NCBI GenBank assembly: GCA_963789005.1
Contig: CAWBIZ010000002.1
Coordinates: forward strand, 124,001 to 188,000
DNA length: 64,000 nucleotides
Direction of reading: 5' to 3'
From: DASSUW01 sp963789005
GTDB taxonomy: Bacteria > Actinomycetota > Thermoleophilia > Solirubrobacterales > Solirubrobacteraceae
In this document: positions 34,261 through 43,074 of the stretch, piece after piece
Position numbering within the stretch: position 1 is the first letter of the stretch
How the letters are laid out: each line of letters starts with the position of its first letter
The notes under the pieces: model-generated
Told to the model about the DNA's origin: nothing
Seen by the model: only the letters and a program-made list of their open reading frames with translations
Database searches by the model: none
Translations under genes and position numbers: made by a program

Positions 34261-35705
34261 CACCTACGGCCCCAGATCTCCCTTCCCTCGGCCTGCCTGC
34301 GCGCGTGGCCGGGGTGGCCGAAGCGCTCGTAGTACTCGATCTCCAGGTGGGAGAACTGCACCCACGTGCCCGGGAGGTAGAACGCGTCCGTGTGCGCGGG
34401 GAAGCGCCCGTAGGTCTCGACGAGGTAGCGGCAGATCTCCTTGGTGTACGCGACGGCCTCCGGCGGGTGGTGCGGCGCCTGACTCAGATAGCGCTCGGCG
34501 CTCGCGCGGTCGCGGTAGGCCTGCCCGAAGACCTCGGCGTCCGCGTACGCCCCGCCGCTGCCGAACTTCTCCTCCAGCACCTGGTCGACCGCGGCGTCCA
34601 TGTCGGTCACGTAGGGCGGGCACAGCCCTTCGAGCACGCCGTCGATGCCGACGAAGTTCGGCTGCGAGGCGGGAACCGGCGGCCAGCGGCGCCAGCGCGA
34701 GGGCGCGGGCTTGGCGAGGTGCTCGCGGAAGCCGAGGCCGAGGTAGCCGGTCTCCGGGTCGCGGCGCATCACGTGGGGGATCATCGGCGCGCCGTGGATC
34801 CAGCCGCCGAGCCGCAGCGCCTCGCCGGTGAGCATCAGGTTCTGCATCAGGAAGTACGCCTCGTGCTCGGTGCGCACCTCGCCGATGCTCCCCAGCGGCG
34901 CCGGCACGTCCTTGGAGTGGATGCCGTCGCGCGCCCGGGCCAGCCCGCCGATCGGCTGGTACGGGATCGGCTCCACCAGTCCGATCTTCGCCGCCAGCCA
35001 CGCCACCCACTCGACGGCGCCGCGCGGCCGGAACGGCCGCCAGTCGTCGATGAACAGCGGCGCGTTGCCCGTCGACTCCGAGAGCAGGATCAGCAGCACG
35101 TTGATGTACTGGCGCGTGTTGTCGACGACCGGCAGGAAGCACGTCGTGCCCGGCCGGTTCGAGTGCTGCGCGTTCCAGCCGAGGTAGAACGGCCACTCGC
35201 GCGGGAACTCGAAGCGCCCGTCGTAGACCTTGCGCTTGACGGCGTTCGCGTACGCCAGCCAGTCGTCCTCCGTGCGGTCCTCCCAGCGGAGCGGGATCTC
35301 CTGGAAGAGCTCCATCGCCTCGCGCTCCTGCGGACGCTTGAGCAGCCAGATGCCCTCGTCGTTGATCATGAAGAACGACGTCGCCTGCGCGTTGTCGGCG
35401 CTGCTCGCCGCGCGGCCCGTGACGTGCAGGAACGGCGTGCCGAGCTCCTTGCCCCCGCCGGGCTTGTCGATCGGCCCGTCGTGCATCACGGCGCCCGTCG
35501 GCCCGGTCGAGGCGATCAGGATCGCTTCCTCGAGCGCCGTCAGCGGCGACGGCTGGTTCGCGCTCTCGTAGCTCATCTCGCCCGCCTGCAGCGACACGCC
35601 CTGCGCCACCCGGCGCGTGCGCCGGTCCTGCAGGCATGCGGCGACGGGATAGGAGAAGAGGTCCTGCAGGCCGGCGTGCTGCGCGGCGGTCTCCGGCACG
35701 GTCAT
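34260..35705 (-). CDS. Nitroreductase-superfamily-like protein of unknown function
   Basis: A 481-residue protein; ATG 35705 overlaps the hydrolase stop (ATGA). Recognisable pattern: PLTALEEAILIASTGPTG near residue 50, FFMINDEGIWLLKRPQE, NRPGTTCFLPVVDNTRQYIN, AYFLMQNLMLTGEALRLGG and a C-terminal YGRFPAHTDAFYLPGTWVQ. I associate this with an uncharacterised family that shares the nitroreductase (FMN) fold by its LEEAI...GATG and MLQNLxLxxxALGLGG elements; FMN binding is not proven. Soluble, no signal. It sits in the operon between an alpha/beta hydrolase and the two FDG-motif proteins. Confidence 0.72.
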   Translation of the reverse strand: MTVPETAAQHAGLQDLFSYPVAACLQDRRTRRVAQGVSLQAGEMSYESANQPSPLTALEEAILIASTGPTGAVMHDGPIDKPGGGKELGTPFLHVTGRAASSADNAQATSFFMINDEGIWLLKRPQEREAMELFQEIPLRWEDRTEDDWLAYANAVKRKVYDGRFEFPREWPFYLGWNAQHSNRPGTTCFLPVVDNTRQYINVLLILLSESTGNAPLFIDDWRPFRPRGAVEWVAWLAAKIGLVEPIPYQPIGGLARARDGIHSKDVPAPLGSIGEVRTEHEAYFLMQNLMLTGEALRLGGWIHGAPMIPHVMRRDPETGYLGLGFREHLAKPAPSRWRRWPPVPASQPNFVGIDGVLEGLCPPYVTDMDAAVDQVLEEKFGSGGAYADAEVFGQAYRDRASAERYLSQAPHHPPEAVAYTKEICRYLVETYGRFPAHTDAFYLPGTWVQFSHLEIEYYERFGHPGHARRQAEGREIWGRR

Positions 35706-36739
35706 CGGTTGTGGCGCTCCAGCTCGGCGAGGGCGATGGGGAAGACGTCGCGCTCGGCGTCGGTGCCGAGCCAGCAGTCCAGGTGCGCGTAGTCGGGGAT
35801 CACGTGGCGGCTGTAGAGCTCCGGCCCGTTGGCCGCCCGCAGCAGCTCGTGGGTGGCCTCGAGTCCGCGCGGCACGAACATCCGGTTGTGCTCGCCGGTG
35901 AGGAACGCGATCGGCATCCGGTAGCGCTCGCGGTGTGAGAGGTACGCGTCGCGGCCCTGGGCGTCGACCGCTCGGCCTCGGCGGATCATCAGCGAGATGT
36001 GCTCGAAGAAGGTCATGTTGCCGTTGCCGAAGAAGCTCGGCACCGACTCGCGCATCGTCGCGTCGTCGATCTTCGCGTGGTCGAAGACGTCGCCGTAGAT
36101 GAAGTAGATGCGCCGCCCGACCTCGCTGTCGTGGGCGCGCTTGAACGGCAGCACGCGCATCACGGCGTCGATCGCGCGGTCGGCGAGCGAGCGCTTGTCG
36201 TAGTCGGTGTTCAGGCCGTCGATGCCGAGCCTGCGGAAGAGCGTGGCGAGGCGGACGCCGGCCCGCACGCGGTTGGCAGGGGTGGGGATCGGGTGGCCGG
36301 CGAGCGCGGAGAACGTCGCCGACCGTACGCCCTCGAGCCCGCCGCCGATCGCCATGAACAGCGACAGCCCGCCCACGCAGTGCGCGAGCGCCTGCACGCT
36401 GTCGGCGCCGGTCTCGGCCCGCACGTGGGCGATCGCCGCCGGCCAGTCGCGCATCGCGATGTCGTCGACGGTGAACTGGGTGTGGCTCGATGGCAGGTCG
36501 GGGCTGGCGCGGTAGTCGAGCAGCCAGACGTCGTAGTCGTGCTCGCCCAGGTACTGCGTGAAGCTCTTGGGCACGGTGTCGAGCGCGAACGCGCGCGCGG
36601 CGTTGCCGTAGCCGGGCGCGAGCACCACCGGGCCCTTGCTGCCCATCGCGTAGTGCGTGAGCTGGATCGCGGTGCCGTCGGACGTGGTGACGGGATGGAC
36701 GTCGGGCCGCGGGAGCACGACGGCGGAGGCGGGTTCCAT
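35702..36739 (-). CDS. Alpha/beta-fold hydrolase (of the type fused to GMC oxidoreductases elsewhere)
   Basis: A 345-residue protein with ATG 36739. APGYGNAARAFALDTVPKS gives the oxyanion region, YDVWLLDYRASPDLP precedes the nucleophile, and QALAHCVGGLSLFMA carries the nucleophile position as Cys in H-C-V-G-G (the usual Ser is replaced). The catalytic acid and His are likely in FLTGEHNRMFVPRG and IPDYAHLDCWLG. The RASPDLPxSxTQFTVDDIAxRD block is what I recall from the C-terminal domain of large GMC oxidoreductase-hydrolase fusions. First gene of the five-gene minus-strand operon; divergent from the MMPL gene across 111 featureless bases. Confidence 0.82.
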   Translation of the reverse strand: MEPASAVVLPRPDVHPVTTSDGTAIQLTHYAMGSKGPVVLAPGYGNAARAFALDTVPKSFTQYLGEHDYDVWLLDYRASPDLPSSHTQFTVDDIAMRDWPAAIAHVRAETGADSVQALAHCVGGLSLFMAIGGGLEGVRSATFSALAGHPIPTPANRVRAGVRLATLFRRLGIDGLNTDYDKRSLADRAIDAVMRVLPFKRAHDSEVGRRIYFIYGDVFDHAKIDDATMRESVPSFFGNGNMTFFEHISLMIRRGRAVDAQGRDAYLSHRERYRMPIAFLTGEHNRMFVPRGLEATHELLRAANGPELYSRHVIPDYAHLDCWLGTDAERDVFPIALAELERHNR

Positions 36740-36850
36740 GGTGCTGCGTTTCTATCCGCGTCGGCGCGGCAAAGCAAGGGGCCGATCGTCCACTCAAACG
36801 GGCGTCCGGAAACCTAGCGCGCGCGGCGGGGTTCGGGATATGGTCGCGCT

Positions 36851-39085
36851 GTGCAATCGGCGATGAACCGGCTCTCGGTCTTCGTGCGGACGCGGCGGAG
36901 GCTGGTGCTCGTCGCCTGGGTGGTCCTGCTGCTCGCGTCGGTGCCGTTCGCCTCGCGCCAGACCGAGAACCTCACGAGCGGCGGCTTCGAGGTTCCCGGC
37001 ACCGGCTCGGCGGCGGTCGACGCCCAGGTGCGGAACTTCCCGGAGGTCAGCCTCGAGCCGCTCGGGGTCGTGCTCGAGGCTCGCGGCGGCGACGCCGCGC
37101 AGATGGAGGCAGCGGTCGAGCGCGTCGCTGCTGCCGCCGACGAGACGCCGGACGTCGACCTGCTCCCCGAGGCGCAGGCCGCGGCCACCCAGGCGGCCGC
37201 GCAGGAGGACGTCCTGCTCATCCCGCTCAACGTCGAAGGCAGCCGCGACGCGGCCCTGGACGGCGCCAAGGACCTGCGCGAGGAGCTGAACGTCGGCGAG
37301 GTCGACGACGGCGTCCAGGCCTACATCGTCGGCCAGCAGGCGCTGTGGGCGGGGCTGCAGGAGGTCCAGAAGGAGGACCTCGAGCGCGCGGAGTTCACCG
37401 GCTTCCCGGCGATCCTCATCGTGCTCCTGGCGGTGTTCGGCTCGCTGCTCGCCGCGCTGCTCCCGGCCGGCCTCGGCATCGCCGCCGTGATCGTCACCGG
37501 TGCGGCCGTGTACTTCCTCGCGCTGGTGACGACGATGTCGGTGTTCGTCACCAACATGGCGTCGCTGCTTGGCATCGGCGTGGCCGTCGACTACTCGCTG
37601 TTCCTGCTGGCGCGCTACCGCGACGAGATCCACGCCGGGCGTTCGCGCGGCGAGGCGCTCGACATCGCGATGCGCACCTCGGGCGCGACCGTCGTCTTCT
37701 CCGGCCTGACCGTCGTGGTCTCGCTGGCCGGCCTGTTCCTGCTCGACGCGGCTGTGATCCGGTCGCTGGCGATCGGCGCGATCGTCGTCGTCGTGATCGC
37801 GATCCTCGGCGCCGTCACCCTGCTGCCGGCGCTGATCGCCCTGCTCGGCCGCCGCGCCGACGAGCCGGGCCGCGTGGTGAGCGCGACCGGGATGCTCGTC
37901 AAGCGGCTCGCCGGGCGCGCCAACCGGCCGCCGCGCACCGGGCCCGACTTCTGGGCGCGCTGGACGGCCCGGCTGATGCGTCGGCCGGTGCTGTTCGCGG
38001 TCCTCGGCAGCGCGTTCATGCTCGCGCTCGCCGTGCCCGCGCTGTCGCTGGAGTTCGGCAACGGCGCGCTGGCGCAGTTCCCGGCCGAGAACGAGACCCG
38101 CCGCGGCGCCGAGCTGGCGGGCGCGCAGGCGAGCCCCGGCGAGTCGGCCCCGCTGCTGGTGACCGCGGAGTTCGAGCAGGGCGACGCCACGAGCGGCGAC
38201 AACCAGGCCGCCCTCGGGCGCTACGCCGAGCAGCTTGCGAGCACCGAGGGCATCGCGCGCGTCGGCGAGCCGCAGATCGCCGAGGACGGCGGTGCCGCGC
38301 TGCTGCAGGTCGTGAGCGAGAACCACCCGGAGAGCGACCCGACGCTCGCGCTCGTCGACACGCTGCGCGCCGACGGCGGTCGCGAGGCCGGCCTCGCCGA
38401 CGTCGCCACCGTCAGCGTCGGCGGCGCCACCGCGCAGACGGTGGACTTCGCCGACCTCATCTCCGGCGGGATCTGGAAGATCATCCTGTTCGTCCTGATC
38501 TGCAGCTACCTGGTCCTGCTCGTGGTGCTGCGCTCGGTCGTGCTGCCGCTGAAGGCCGTGATCATGAACCTGCTGACCGTCGGCGCCGCCTACGGCGTGC
38601 TCGTGGCGGTGTTCCAGTACGGCTGGCTGGACTCGATCCTGAGCTACGACTCGCTCGGCTACATCAACGCGATCACGCCGCCGCTCCTGCTCGCGATCGT
38701 GTTCGGCCTCTCGATGGACTACGAGGTGTTCCTGCTGTCGCGGATCCGCGAGCGCTACCTCGCCACGGGGGACAACCGCCTCGCCGTCTCCGAGGGCCTG
38801 CAGGGGAGCGCGAAGGTGATCACCAGCGCCGCCCTGATCATGGTCGTCGTGTTCGGGACCTTCGCGCTGACCGGGATCCCGCAGATCAAGGAGATCGGGC
38901 TCGGGCTGGCGGTGGCGATCGCGCTCGACGCGACGATCGTCCGGCTGATTCTGGTGCCGACGACGATGGAGCTGATGGGCAACGCGAACTGGTGGATCCC
39001 GGCGTGGCTCGACCGGATCCTCCCGAACGCCGATTTCGAGACCGACGCCGAGGAGGAGAGGGTGGAAGAACCCGCCCCCGTGTGA
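36851..39085 (+). CDS. MMPL-family RND transporter
   Basis: A 744-residue protein with 12 predicted membrane helices in the 1+5, 1+5 layout. VDYSLFLLARYRDE in the first half and MDYEVFLLSRIRERY in the second are the MMPL signatures that carry proton-relay residues. Two external domains lie at about residues 35-190 and 400-530. MMPL proteins export lipids or lipopeptides in actinobacteria. GTG 36851 gives the first helix a short leader; ATG 36863 is an alternative. The stop overlaps the SnoaL-like gene start (TGATG). It lies between two minus-strand oxidoreductase clusters, which suggests lipid cargo. Confidence 0.93.
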   Translation: MQSAMNRLSVFVRTRRRLVLVAWVVLLLASVPFASRQTENLTSGGFEVPGTGSAAVDAQVRNFPEVSLEPLGVVLEARGGDAAQMEAAVERVAAAADETPDVDLLPEAQAAATQAAAQEDVLLIPLNVEGSRDAALDGAKDLREELNVGEVDDGVQAYIVGQQALWAGLQEVQKEDLERAEFTGFPAILIVLLAVFGSLLAALLPAGLGIAAVIVTGAAVYFLALVTTMSVFVTNMASLLGIGVAVDYSLFLLARYRDEIHAGRSRGEALDIAMRTSGATVVFSGLTVVVSLAGLFLLDAAVIRSLAIGAIVVVVIAILGAVTLLPALIALLGRRADEPGRVVSATGMLVKRLAGRANRPPRTGPDFWARWTARLMRRPVLFAVLGSAFMLALAVPALSLEFGNGALAQFPAENETRRGAELAGAQASPGESAPLLVTAEFEQGDATSGDNQAALGRYAEQLASTEGIARVGEPQIAEDGGAALLQVVSENHPESDPTLALVDTLRADGGREAGLADVATVSVGGATAQTVDFADLISGGIWKIILFVLICSYLVLLVVLRSVVLPLKAVIMNLLTVGAAYGVLVAVFQYGWLDSILSYDSLGYINAITPPLLLAIVFGLSMDYEVFLLSRIRERYLATGDNRLAVSEGLQGSAKVITSAALIMVVVFGTFALTGIPQIKEIGLGLAVAIALDATIVRLILVPTTMELMGNANWWIPAWLDRILPNADFETDAEEERVEEPAPV

Positions 39086-39633
39086 TGACTGCCACCGCCA
39101 CAGACACCGACAAGCGCGAGTTCCTGGAGAAGTACTGGACCGCGCTCACCACCGGCGACATCGACAACTTCGCGCCGATGGTCGCCGAGGACTGCGTCGT
39201 CCACTACCCGGGCAACCACTTCCTCTCCGGCGACCACGTCGGCCGCACCGCGATCCTCGACCTCTACCGCAAGCTCTACAAGCTGGGGATCGAGCAGGGC
39301 ACGTTCATCGGCGAGTTCCACGACGCGACGTTCTCCGACGACCACGTCTGCGCGCTCGTCAAGTACACGCTGGAGCTGGGCGCGGGCCAGCGCCTCACCG
39401 GCGAGGCCGTCGGCGTCTTCCACCTCGAGAACGGCCAGATGGCCGAGTACTGGCTGCTCGAGCGCGACCAGAAGATGATCAACGACATCGTCACGCTGTC
39501 GGGCAAGCCCGCGCTGGCGGGCGGCGGCAACGCCGCGCTCGCCCTCAGCGCGCTCCGCCACCCGGTCGCGGTCGTGCGGATCGTCCGCCGCGTGATCCGC
39601 CAGAAGCGCGGCACGAACAAGAAGATGCTCTAG
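39085..39633 (+). CDS. SnoaL-like (NTF2-fold) protein
   Basis: A 182-residue protein, ATG overlapping the MMPL stop. EFLEKYWTALTTGDIDNFA, VVHYPGNHFLSGDHVGRTA and GEAVGVFHLENGQMAEYWL match the SnoaL/polyketide-cyclase-like NTF2 fold, which binds hydrophobic small molecules or lipids. A basic C-terminal helix (VRIVRRVIRQKRGTNKK) could touch the membrane. Coupling to the transporter suggests it delivers or modifies the cargo. Its TAG abuts the CTA of the convergent hydrolase. Confidence 0.85.
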   Translation: MTATATDTDKREFLEKYWTALTTGDIDNFAPMVAEDCVVHYPGNHFLSGDHVGRTAILDLYRKLYKLGIEQGTFIGEFHDATFSDDHVCALVKYTLELGAGQRLTGEAVGVFHLENGQMAEYWLLERDQKMINDIVTLSGKPALAGGGNAALALSALRHPVAVVRIVRRVIRQKRGTNKKML

Positions 39634-40500
39634 CTAGACGTTCTCGCGGAAGAACCCGGTCACGTCGTCGACGCGCTCGGAGACGTAGCGGTAGCCCTGG
39701 TAGCGGCCGTCGGAAGGGAACGCCTCGACCCCGAGGGTGTTGGGCGTGACGCGCGCGAACTCCTCGACGACCTCCATCGTCCCCCACGGGTCGCCGGTGC
39801 CCTGGACGTACTTGACGAGCGTCGGGCCGAGGTTGCGGGCCGGGACGCCCGGGTCGTGCTTGTCGGGCGGCGGGATGCGCAGGACGCGGTAGAGCAGGTC
39901 GATCGGCTTCAGCATCGTGGGGCCGAGCGGGCCGAACTCGGTGCGCGCGAAGTTCGTGTTGAAGACCGCCAGACGGGTCGGCTGGATGGCGAGGATGGCC
40001 TTGATCGGCTGGCACTCGGGCGTGCCGTACATGACGATGTTGCCGCCCATCGACGTCCCGACGGCCCCGATCCGCTCGCCGTCGACGTCCGGGCGCGAGC
40101 GCACGTAGCGCACGGCGCCGACGAAGTCCTGCGCCTCGAGCGGCCCGTAGGTCAGCGGCTTGCGGCCGGCGGCGCTCTCCCCGTGGTGGCGGACGTCGAA
40201 GAGCAGGACGGAGAAGCCCGCGTCGTGGAGGGCGTGCGCGGCGGGCAGGAAGTCGACGTCGCGGTCATCGACCGGCACCTGGCCGGCGACGTTGCCGAGC
40301 CGGTTCCACAGCCAGCCGTGGACGAAGATGACCACGGGGCCGGGGCCCTCGCCATCCCGCGGGATGAACCAGCCGCGCAGGTCGAGGCCGTCCGCCGACT
40401 TGAACGCGACGTCCTCGTAGGGATCGTCCGGCGTGCGCCCGAGCGGCGCCCGCCGGCCGACGAGCATCAGCCGCGTCAGGGCGACCGGGTGGAAGCCCAC
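39634..40500 (-). CDS. Alpha/beta hydrolase
   Basis: A 288-residue protein with GTG 40500. VVIFVHGWLWNRLG is the oxyanion strand, IGAVGTSMGGNIVMYG holds the nucleophile Ser (GTSMGG), and the acid/His pair is likely in VQGTGDPWGTMEVV and the C-terminal region. The pattern DGLDLRGWFIPRDG at the start is common in BAAT/dienelactone-type esterases. Its start is four bases after the membrane-protein stop, so it is the last gene of the minus-strand run from 44807. Confidence 0.88.
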   Translation of the reverse strand: MGFHPVALTRLMLVGRRAPLGRTPDDPYEDVAFKSADGLDLRGWFIPRDGEGPGPVVIFVHGWLWNRLGNVAGQVPVDDRDVDFLPAAHALHDAGFSVLLFDVRHHGESAAGRKPLTYGPLEAQDFVGAVRYVRSRPDVDGERIGAVGTSMGGNIVMYGTPECQPIKAILAIQPTRLAVFNTNFARTEFGPLGPTMLKPIDLLYRVLRIPPPDKHDPGVPARNLGPTLVKYVQGTGDPWGTMEVVEEFARVTPNTLGVEAFPSDGRYQGYRYVSERVDDVTGFFRENV

Positions 40501-40504
40501 CGGC

Positions 40505-41692
40505 TCAGGCCTCGGCCGGCTCCGCCGCCGGCAGCACCGGCGGGAACATGATCAGCGAGATCCCGTAGCCGACGCCCGCCGTCGTCGTGAGGATCCCGGT
40601 CCACACGGTCTCGTTCCACCCCAGGCCGCTGGCCAACGCGATCGTGAGCAGGAACGCCGCCCACACGATCACGGGCAACAGCGCGGCGAACAGGCGGATG
40701 CGGATGCGCGACGGCGGGTCGCCGGCGATCAGCGCCCGCGCCAGCAGGTCGCCGCCGATGCCGGCCGCCACCAGCGCGGCGACCATCTCCGGGTAGCGCC
40801 AGGCCGTGAAGAACGGGAACAGCACCGCGAGCAGGCTGCACATGATCGTCAGCGTCCCCAGCGGGAGCACCCAGCGGCGGCGCAGGTAGAGCACCGCGGC
40901 GACGAACACGGCGGTGAAGATCATGATCCCGCCGATCACCTGCATGTTCGCGAACAGGTAGTACGGGAACGGCCCGTCGCCGTAGCGCTCGGCCGCCTCG
41001 GCCAGCCCTTCGGAGTGCACGACCCCGGCCCCCGGCGCATAGGCGTCGTCGTAGCGCAGCAGGTCCTCCTGGAACGCCTCGGTCGGGACGAAGCTCCAGA
41101 AGAACGGCAGCAGGTTCATGAACGTGAAGTTGACCATCGCGACGACGGCGGTGGCCGAGATCACCGCCGGCCACAGGGCGCGAAGCCCCAGCTTGCGCCC
41201 GGGCCGCGCCCAGGTCGAGGCGAGCCCGATCCCCGCCAGCAGCGCGCCCGAGAGGAAGAGCAGCTGATGGGTGGGGCTGAACGGCGCGTCGACCTGGTTC
41301 TCGAACCCGTACGCCTCGTGCCACAGGAAGTCGCCCGGGCCGCCGAGCGCGGCCAGCGGCAGCGCCACGAGCGCGAGCCCGTAGCCGTGTGGCACGGCCG
41401 CCAGGCTCAGCTCGAGCCGGCCGCGCGGCTGCCGCTTCACGAAGACGAGGCCGATCCAGCCTCCGAGCGCGGTCAGGCCCCCGTACATGGCGATGTGCGC
41501 GGACGACCAGAACGAGTCCAGCTCGCCGCTGTTGTTGTGCAGCAGCCCGTCCCAGAAGAGGGCGAACAGCGTCACCACCGAGAGGAGCATCGTGACCGCG
41601 TCCTCCCACGGCTCGGTCCGCGGCCTCGTGCCGCTGAGCATCCGCTGGGTACTGGCCTGCAACCGTCCCTGTAGCCCGACCGTCTGCGCCAT
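40505..41692 (-). CDS. Multi-pass membrane protein of unknown function
   Basis: A 395-residue protein with about nine or ten hydrophobic segments (e.g. AVTMLLSVVTLFALFWDGLL, AHIAMYGGLTALGGWIGLVF, ALWPAVISATAVVAMVNFTF, LFAALLPVIVWAAFLLTIAL). Possible functional residues are His in FWSSAHIAMYGG, FLWHEAYGFENQ and FSPTHQLLFLSGALL, placed at membrane edges, a pattern seen in haem- or copper-linked proteins. I do not recognise the family. It lies between the 249-residue membrane protein and the hydrolase. Confidence 0.75.
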   Translation of the reverse strand: MAQTVGLQGRLQASTQRMLSGTRPRTEPWEDAVTMLLSVVTLFALFWDGLLHNNSGELDSFWSSAHIAMYGGLTALGGWIGLVFVKRQPRGRLELSLAAVPHGYGLALVALPLAALGGPGDFLWHEAYGFENQVDAPFSPTHQLLFLSGALLAGIGLASTWARPGRKLGLRALWPAVISATAVVAMVNFTFMNLLPFFWSFVPTEAFQEDLLRYDDAYAPGAGVVHSEGLAEAAERYGDGPFPYYLFANMQVIGGIMIFTAVFVAAVLYLRRRWVLPLGTLTIMCSLLAVLFPFFTAWRYPEMVAALVAAGIGGDLLARALIAGDPPSRIRIRLFAALLPVIVWAAFLLTIALASGLGWNETVWTGILTTTAGVGYGISLIMFPPVLPAAEPAEA

Positions 41693-41708
41693 CGTCTTCC
41701 CTCTCTCG

Positions 41709-42458
41709 CTATGTCCCGATGCCCGGTTCGCCCGCCCCGCCGATGCCCGGGATCATCTGCAGGTCGTCCCACGCCTTCGCCGCCAGCTCCCAGTCGGTCT
41801 CGGAGTCCTGGGCCTCGGTGGTGCGGAGCATCCGGATCAGGTAGGCGAGCGCGGCGAGCGCGGCCATGGCCGCGAAGACGATCTGCACGCTGAGCACGCC
41901 CTCCTCGGTCCAGTAGACGTCCTCGAGCTCGAGCAGCAGGGCCGACTCGTCGAGCACGAGCGCGACGCCGATCCCGAACGGGAAGGCCGCGTACTTGTCG
42001 ACCTTGTCGCCCTTCATGCCGATGGCGATCCCGCCCGCCCCGAGCGCGATCAGGCCGCCGGGGATGAAGTGGTGGATGTGGCGGCTGCCGACGACGACGT
42101 TCTGGATCGGCCCGAGGCCGCCGTGCTCGCGGATGTAGACCGTGATCCCGCGCGTGATGCCGAAGGTCGTCGCGAACGAGGCGAGCATGTTGAAGAGCGT
42201 GTTCTCACGCGTGCGGCTGACGGCGTAGCCCTCGCGCAGGACCTTCACGGCGCGGCGCGCGGGCCCGCGCTGCTCGTCGGAAGCCGCCTCCTCGCGGCTG
42301 ACGGGCAGCATCCCGAGCCGCCAGACACGGGCGACCTCGGCGCCGAAGACCAGCACCACGGCGCCGCCGGCGAGGCCGCCGAGCAGGCGCGTTCGGCCGG
42401 TCGGCTTGGTGCCGGCCTGGGCCGCCTGCTCGAGCCGCTTACCCTTGCGCCGCGCCAT
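41709..42458 (-). CDS. Actinobacterial integral membrane protein of unknown function
   Basis: A 249-residue protein from ATG 42458, which overlaps the previous gene by 20 bases. About five membrane segments. The block SRHIHHFIPGGLIALGAGG followed by FGIGVALVLDESALLLELE and DVYWTEEG is a pattern I recall in conserved mycobacterial/streptomycete membrane proteins (HIHH ... LDExALxLxLEDVYW), whose function is not established. The acidic and His residues inside the membrane suggest metal binding or proton movement. Confidence 0.78.
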   Translation of the reverse strand: MARRKGKRLEQAAQAGTKPTGRTRLLGGLAGGAVVLVFGAEVARVWRLGMLPVSREEAASDEQRGPARRAVKVLREGYAVSRTRENTLFNMLASFATTFGITRGITVYIREHGGLGPIQNVVVGSRHIHHFIPGGLIALGAGGIAIGMKGDKVDKYAAFPFGIGVALVLDESALLLELEDVYWTEEGVLSVQIVFAAMAALAALAYLIRMLRTTEAQDSETDWELAAKAWDDLQMIPGIGGAGEPGIGT

Positions 42459-43074
42459 TCGCGCGCCGTCCCTTCCGCAGGTAGGCCTCGGCGAGGTGGC
42501 CGACGAAGATCGTGCCGAACTTCGCCAGCGCTCCGACCTTGGCTCCCGCCCCGTCGCCACCGGCGCGGAACGTCGTGAGCTGGCGCGCGAAGTCGCGCAT
42601 GCGGATGCGCAGCACGCCGGAGGCGACGATCTCCGCGCTCGCGTCCTCCTGCTCGTCGACGTGTCCGCGCAGCACGCGCGTGAACAGCGTCGTCGTGTCC
42701 TTCCAGACGTCGAACCCCGCGTCGTCCTTGACGAGCTTGAACCCGCTCATCGTCAGCGGGTGGCCGGAGCCGTCGCGGAACCACAGCCGGTAGAGCATGT
42801 GCTTGACGCCCGGCTCGGTGTCGACGAACAGGTTGAAGACGCCGCGCTCGACCGGCAGCCGCCCGCCCAGGGCGTCGCACACGAGGTACCCGTGGGCGCC
42901 CGCGCGGCGGGTCGGGTCGCTGCCGAAGCGCTCGATGTCGTCGACCACGATCGTGAGGTGGAACTTCAGCGCTCCCGCGCCGTCGCGCCCGGCGACGGCA
43001 CCGCGCGCGAAGTCGCTCTCCCCGAAGGTCACGTGGCCGAGCATCTCCTCGGTGAACTGCACGCTGGCTGTCAT
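42439..43074 (-). CDS. Beta-domain protein, homologous to the middle domain of GMC-hydrolase fusion proteins
   Basis: A 211-residue protein; ATG 43074 overlaps the GMC stop (ATGA). FTEEMLGHVTFGESDFARG, FHLTIVVDDIERFGSDP, ERGVFNLFVDTEPGVKHML, LTMSGFKLVKDDAGFDVWK and FGTIFVGHLAEAYLRKG make up a beta-rich domain that I recall as the middle segment of long proteins having an N-terminal GMC (cholesterol-oxidase-like) domain and a C-terminal alpha/beta hydrolase. It is separate here. No catalytic motif is evident; lipid substrate handling is an inference. Confidence 0.75.
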   Translation of the reverse strand: MTASVQFTEEMLGHVTFGESDFARGAVAGRDGAGALKFHLTIVVDDIERFGSDPTRRAGAHGYLVCDALGGRLPVERGVFNLFVDTEPGVKHMLYRLWFRDGSGHPLTMSGFKLVKDDAGFDVWKDTTTLFTRVLRGHVDEQEDASAEIVASGVLRIRMRDFARQLTTFRAGGDGAGAKVGALAKFGTIFVGHLAEAYLRKGRRANGAAQG

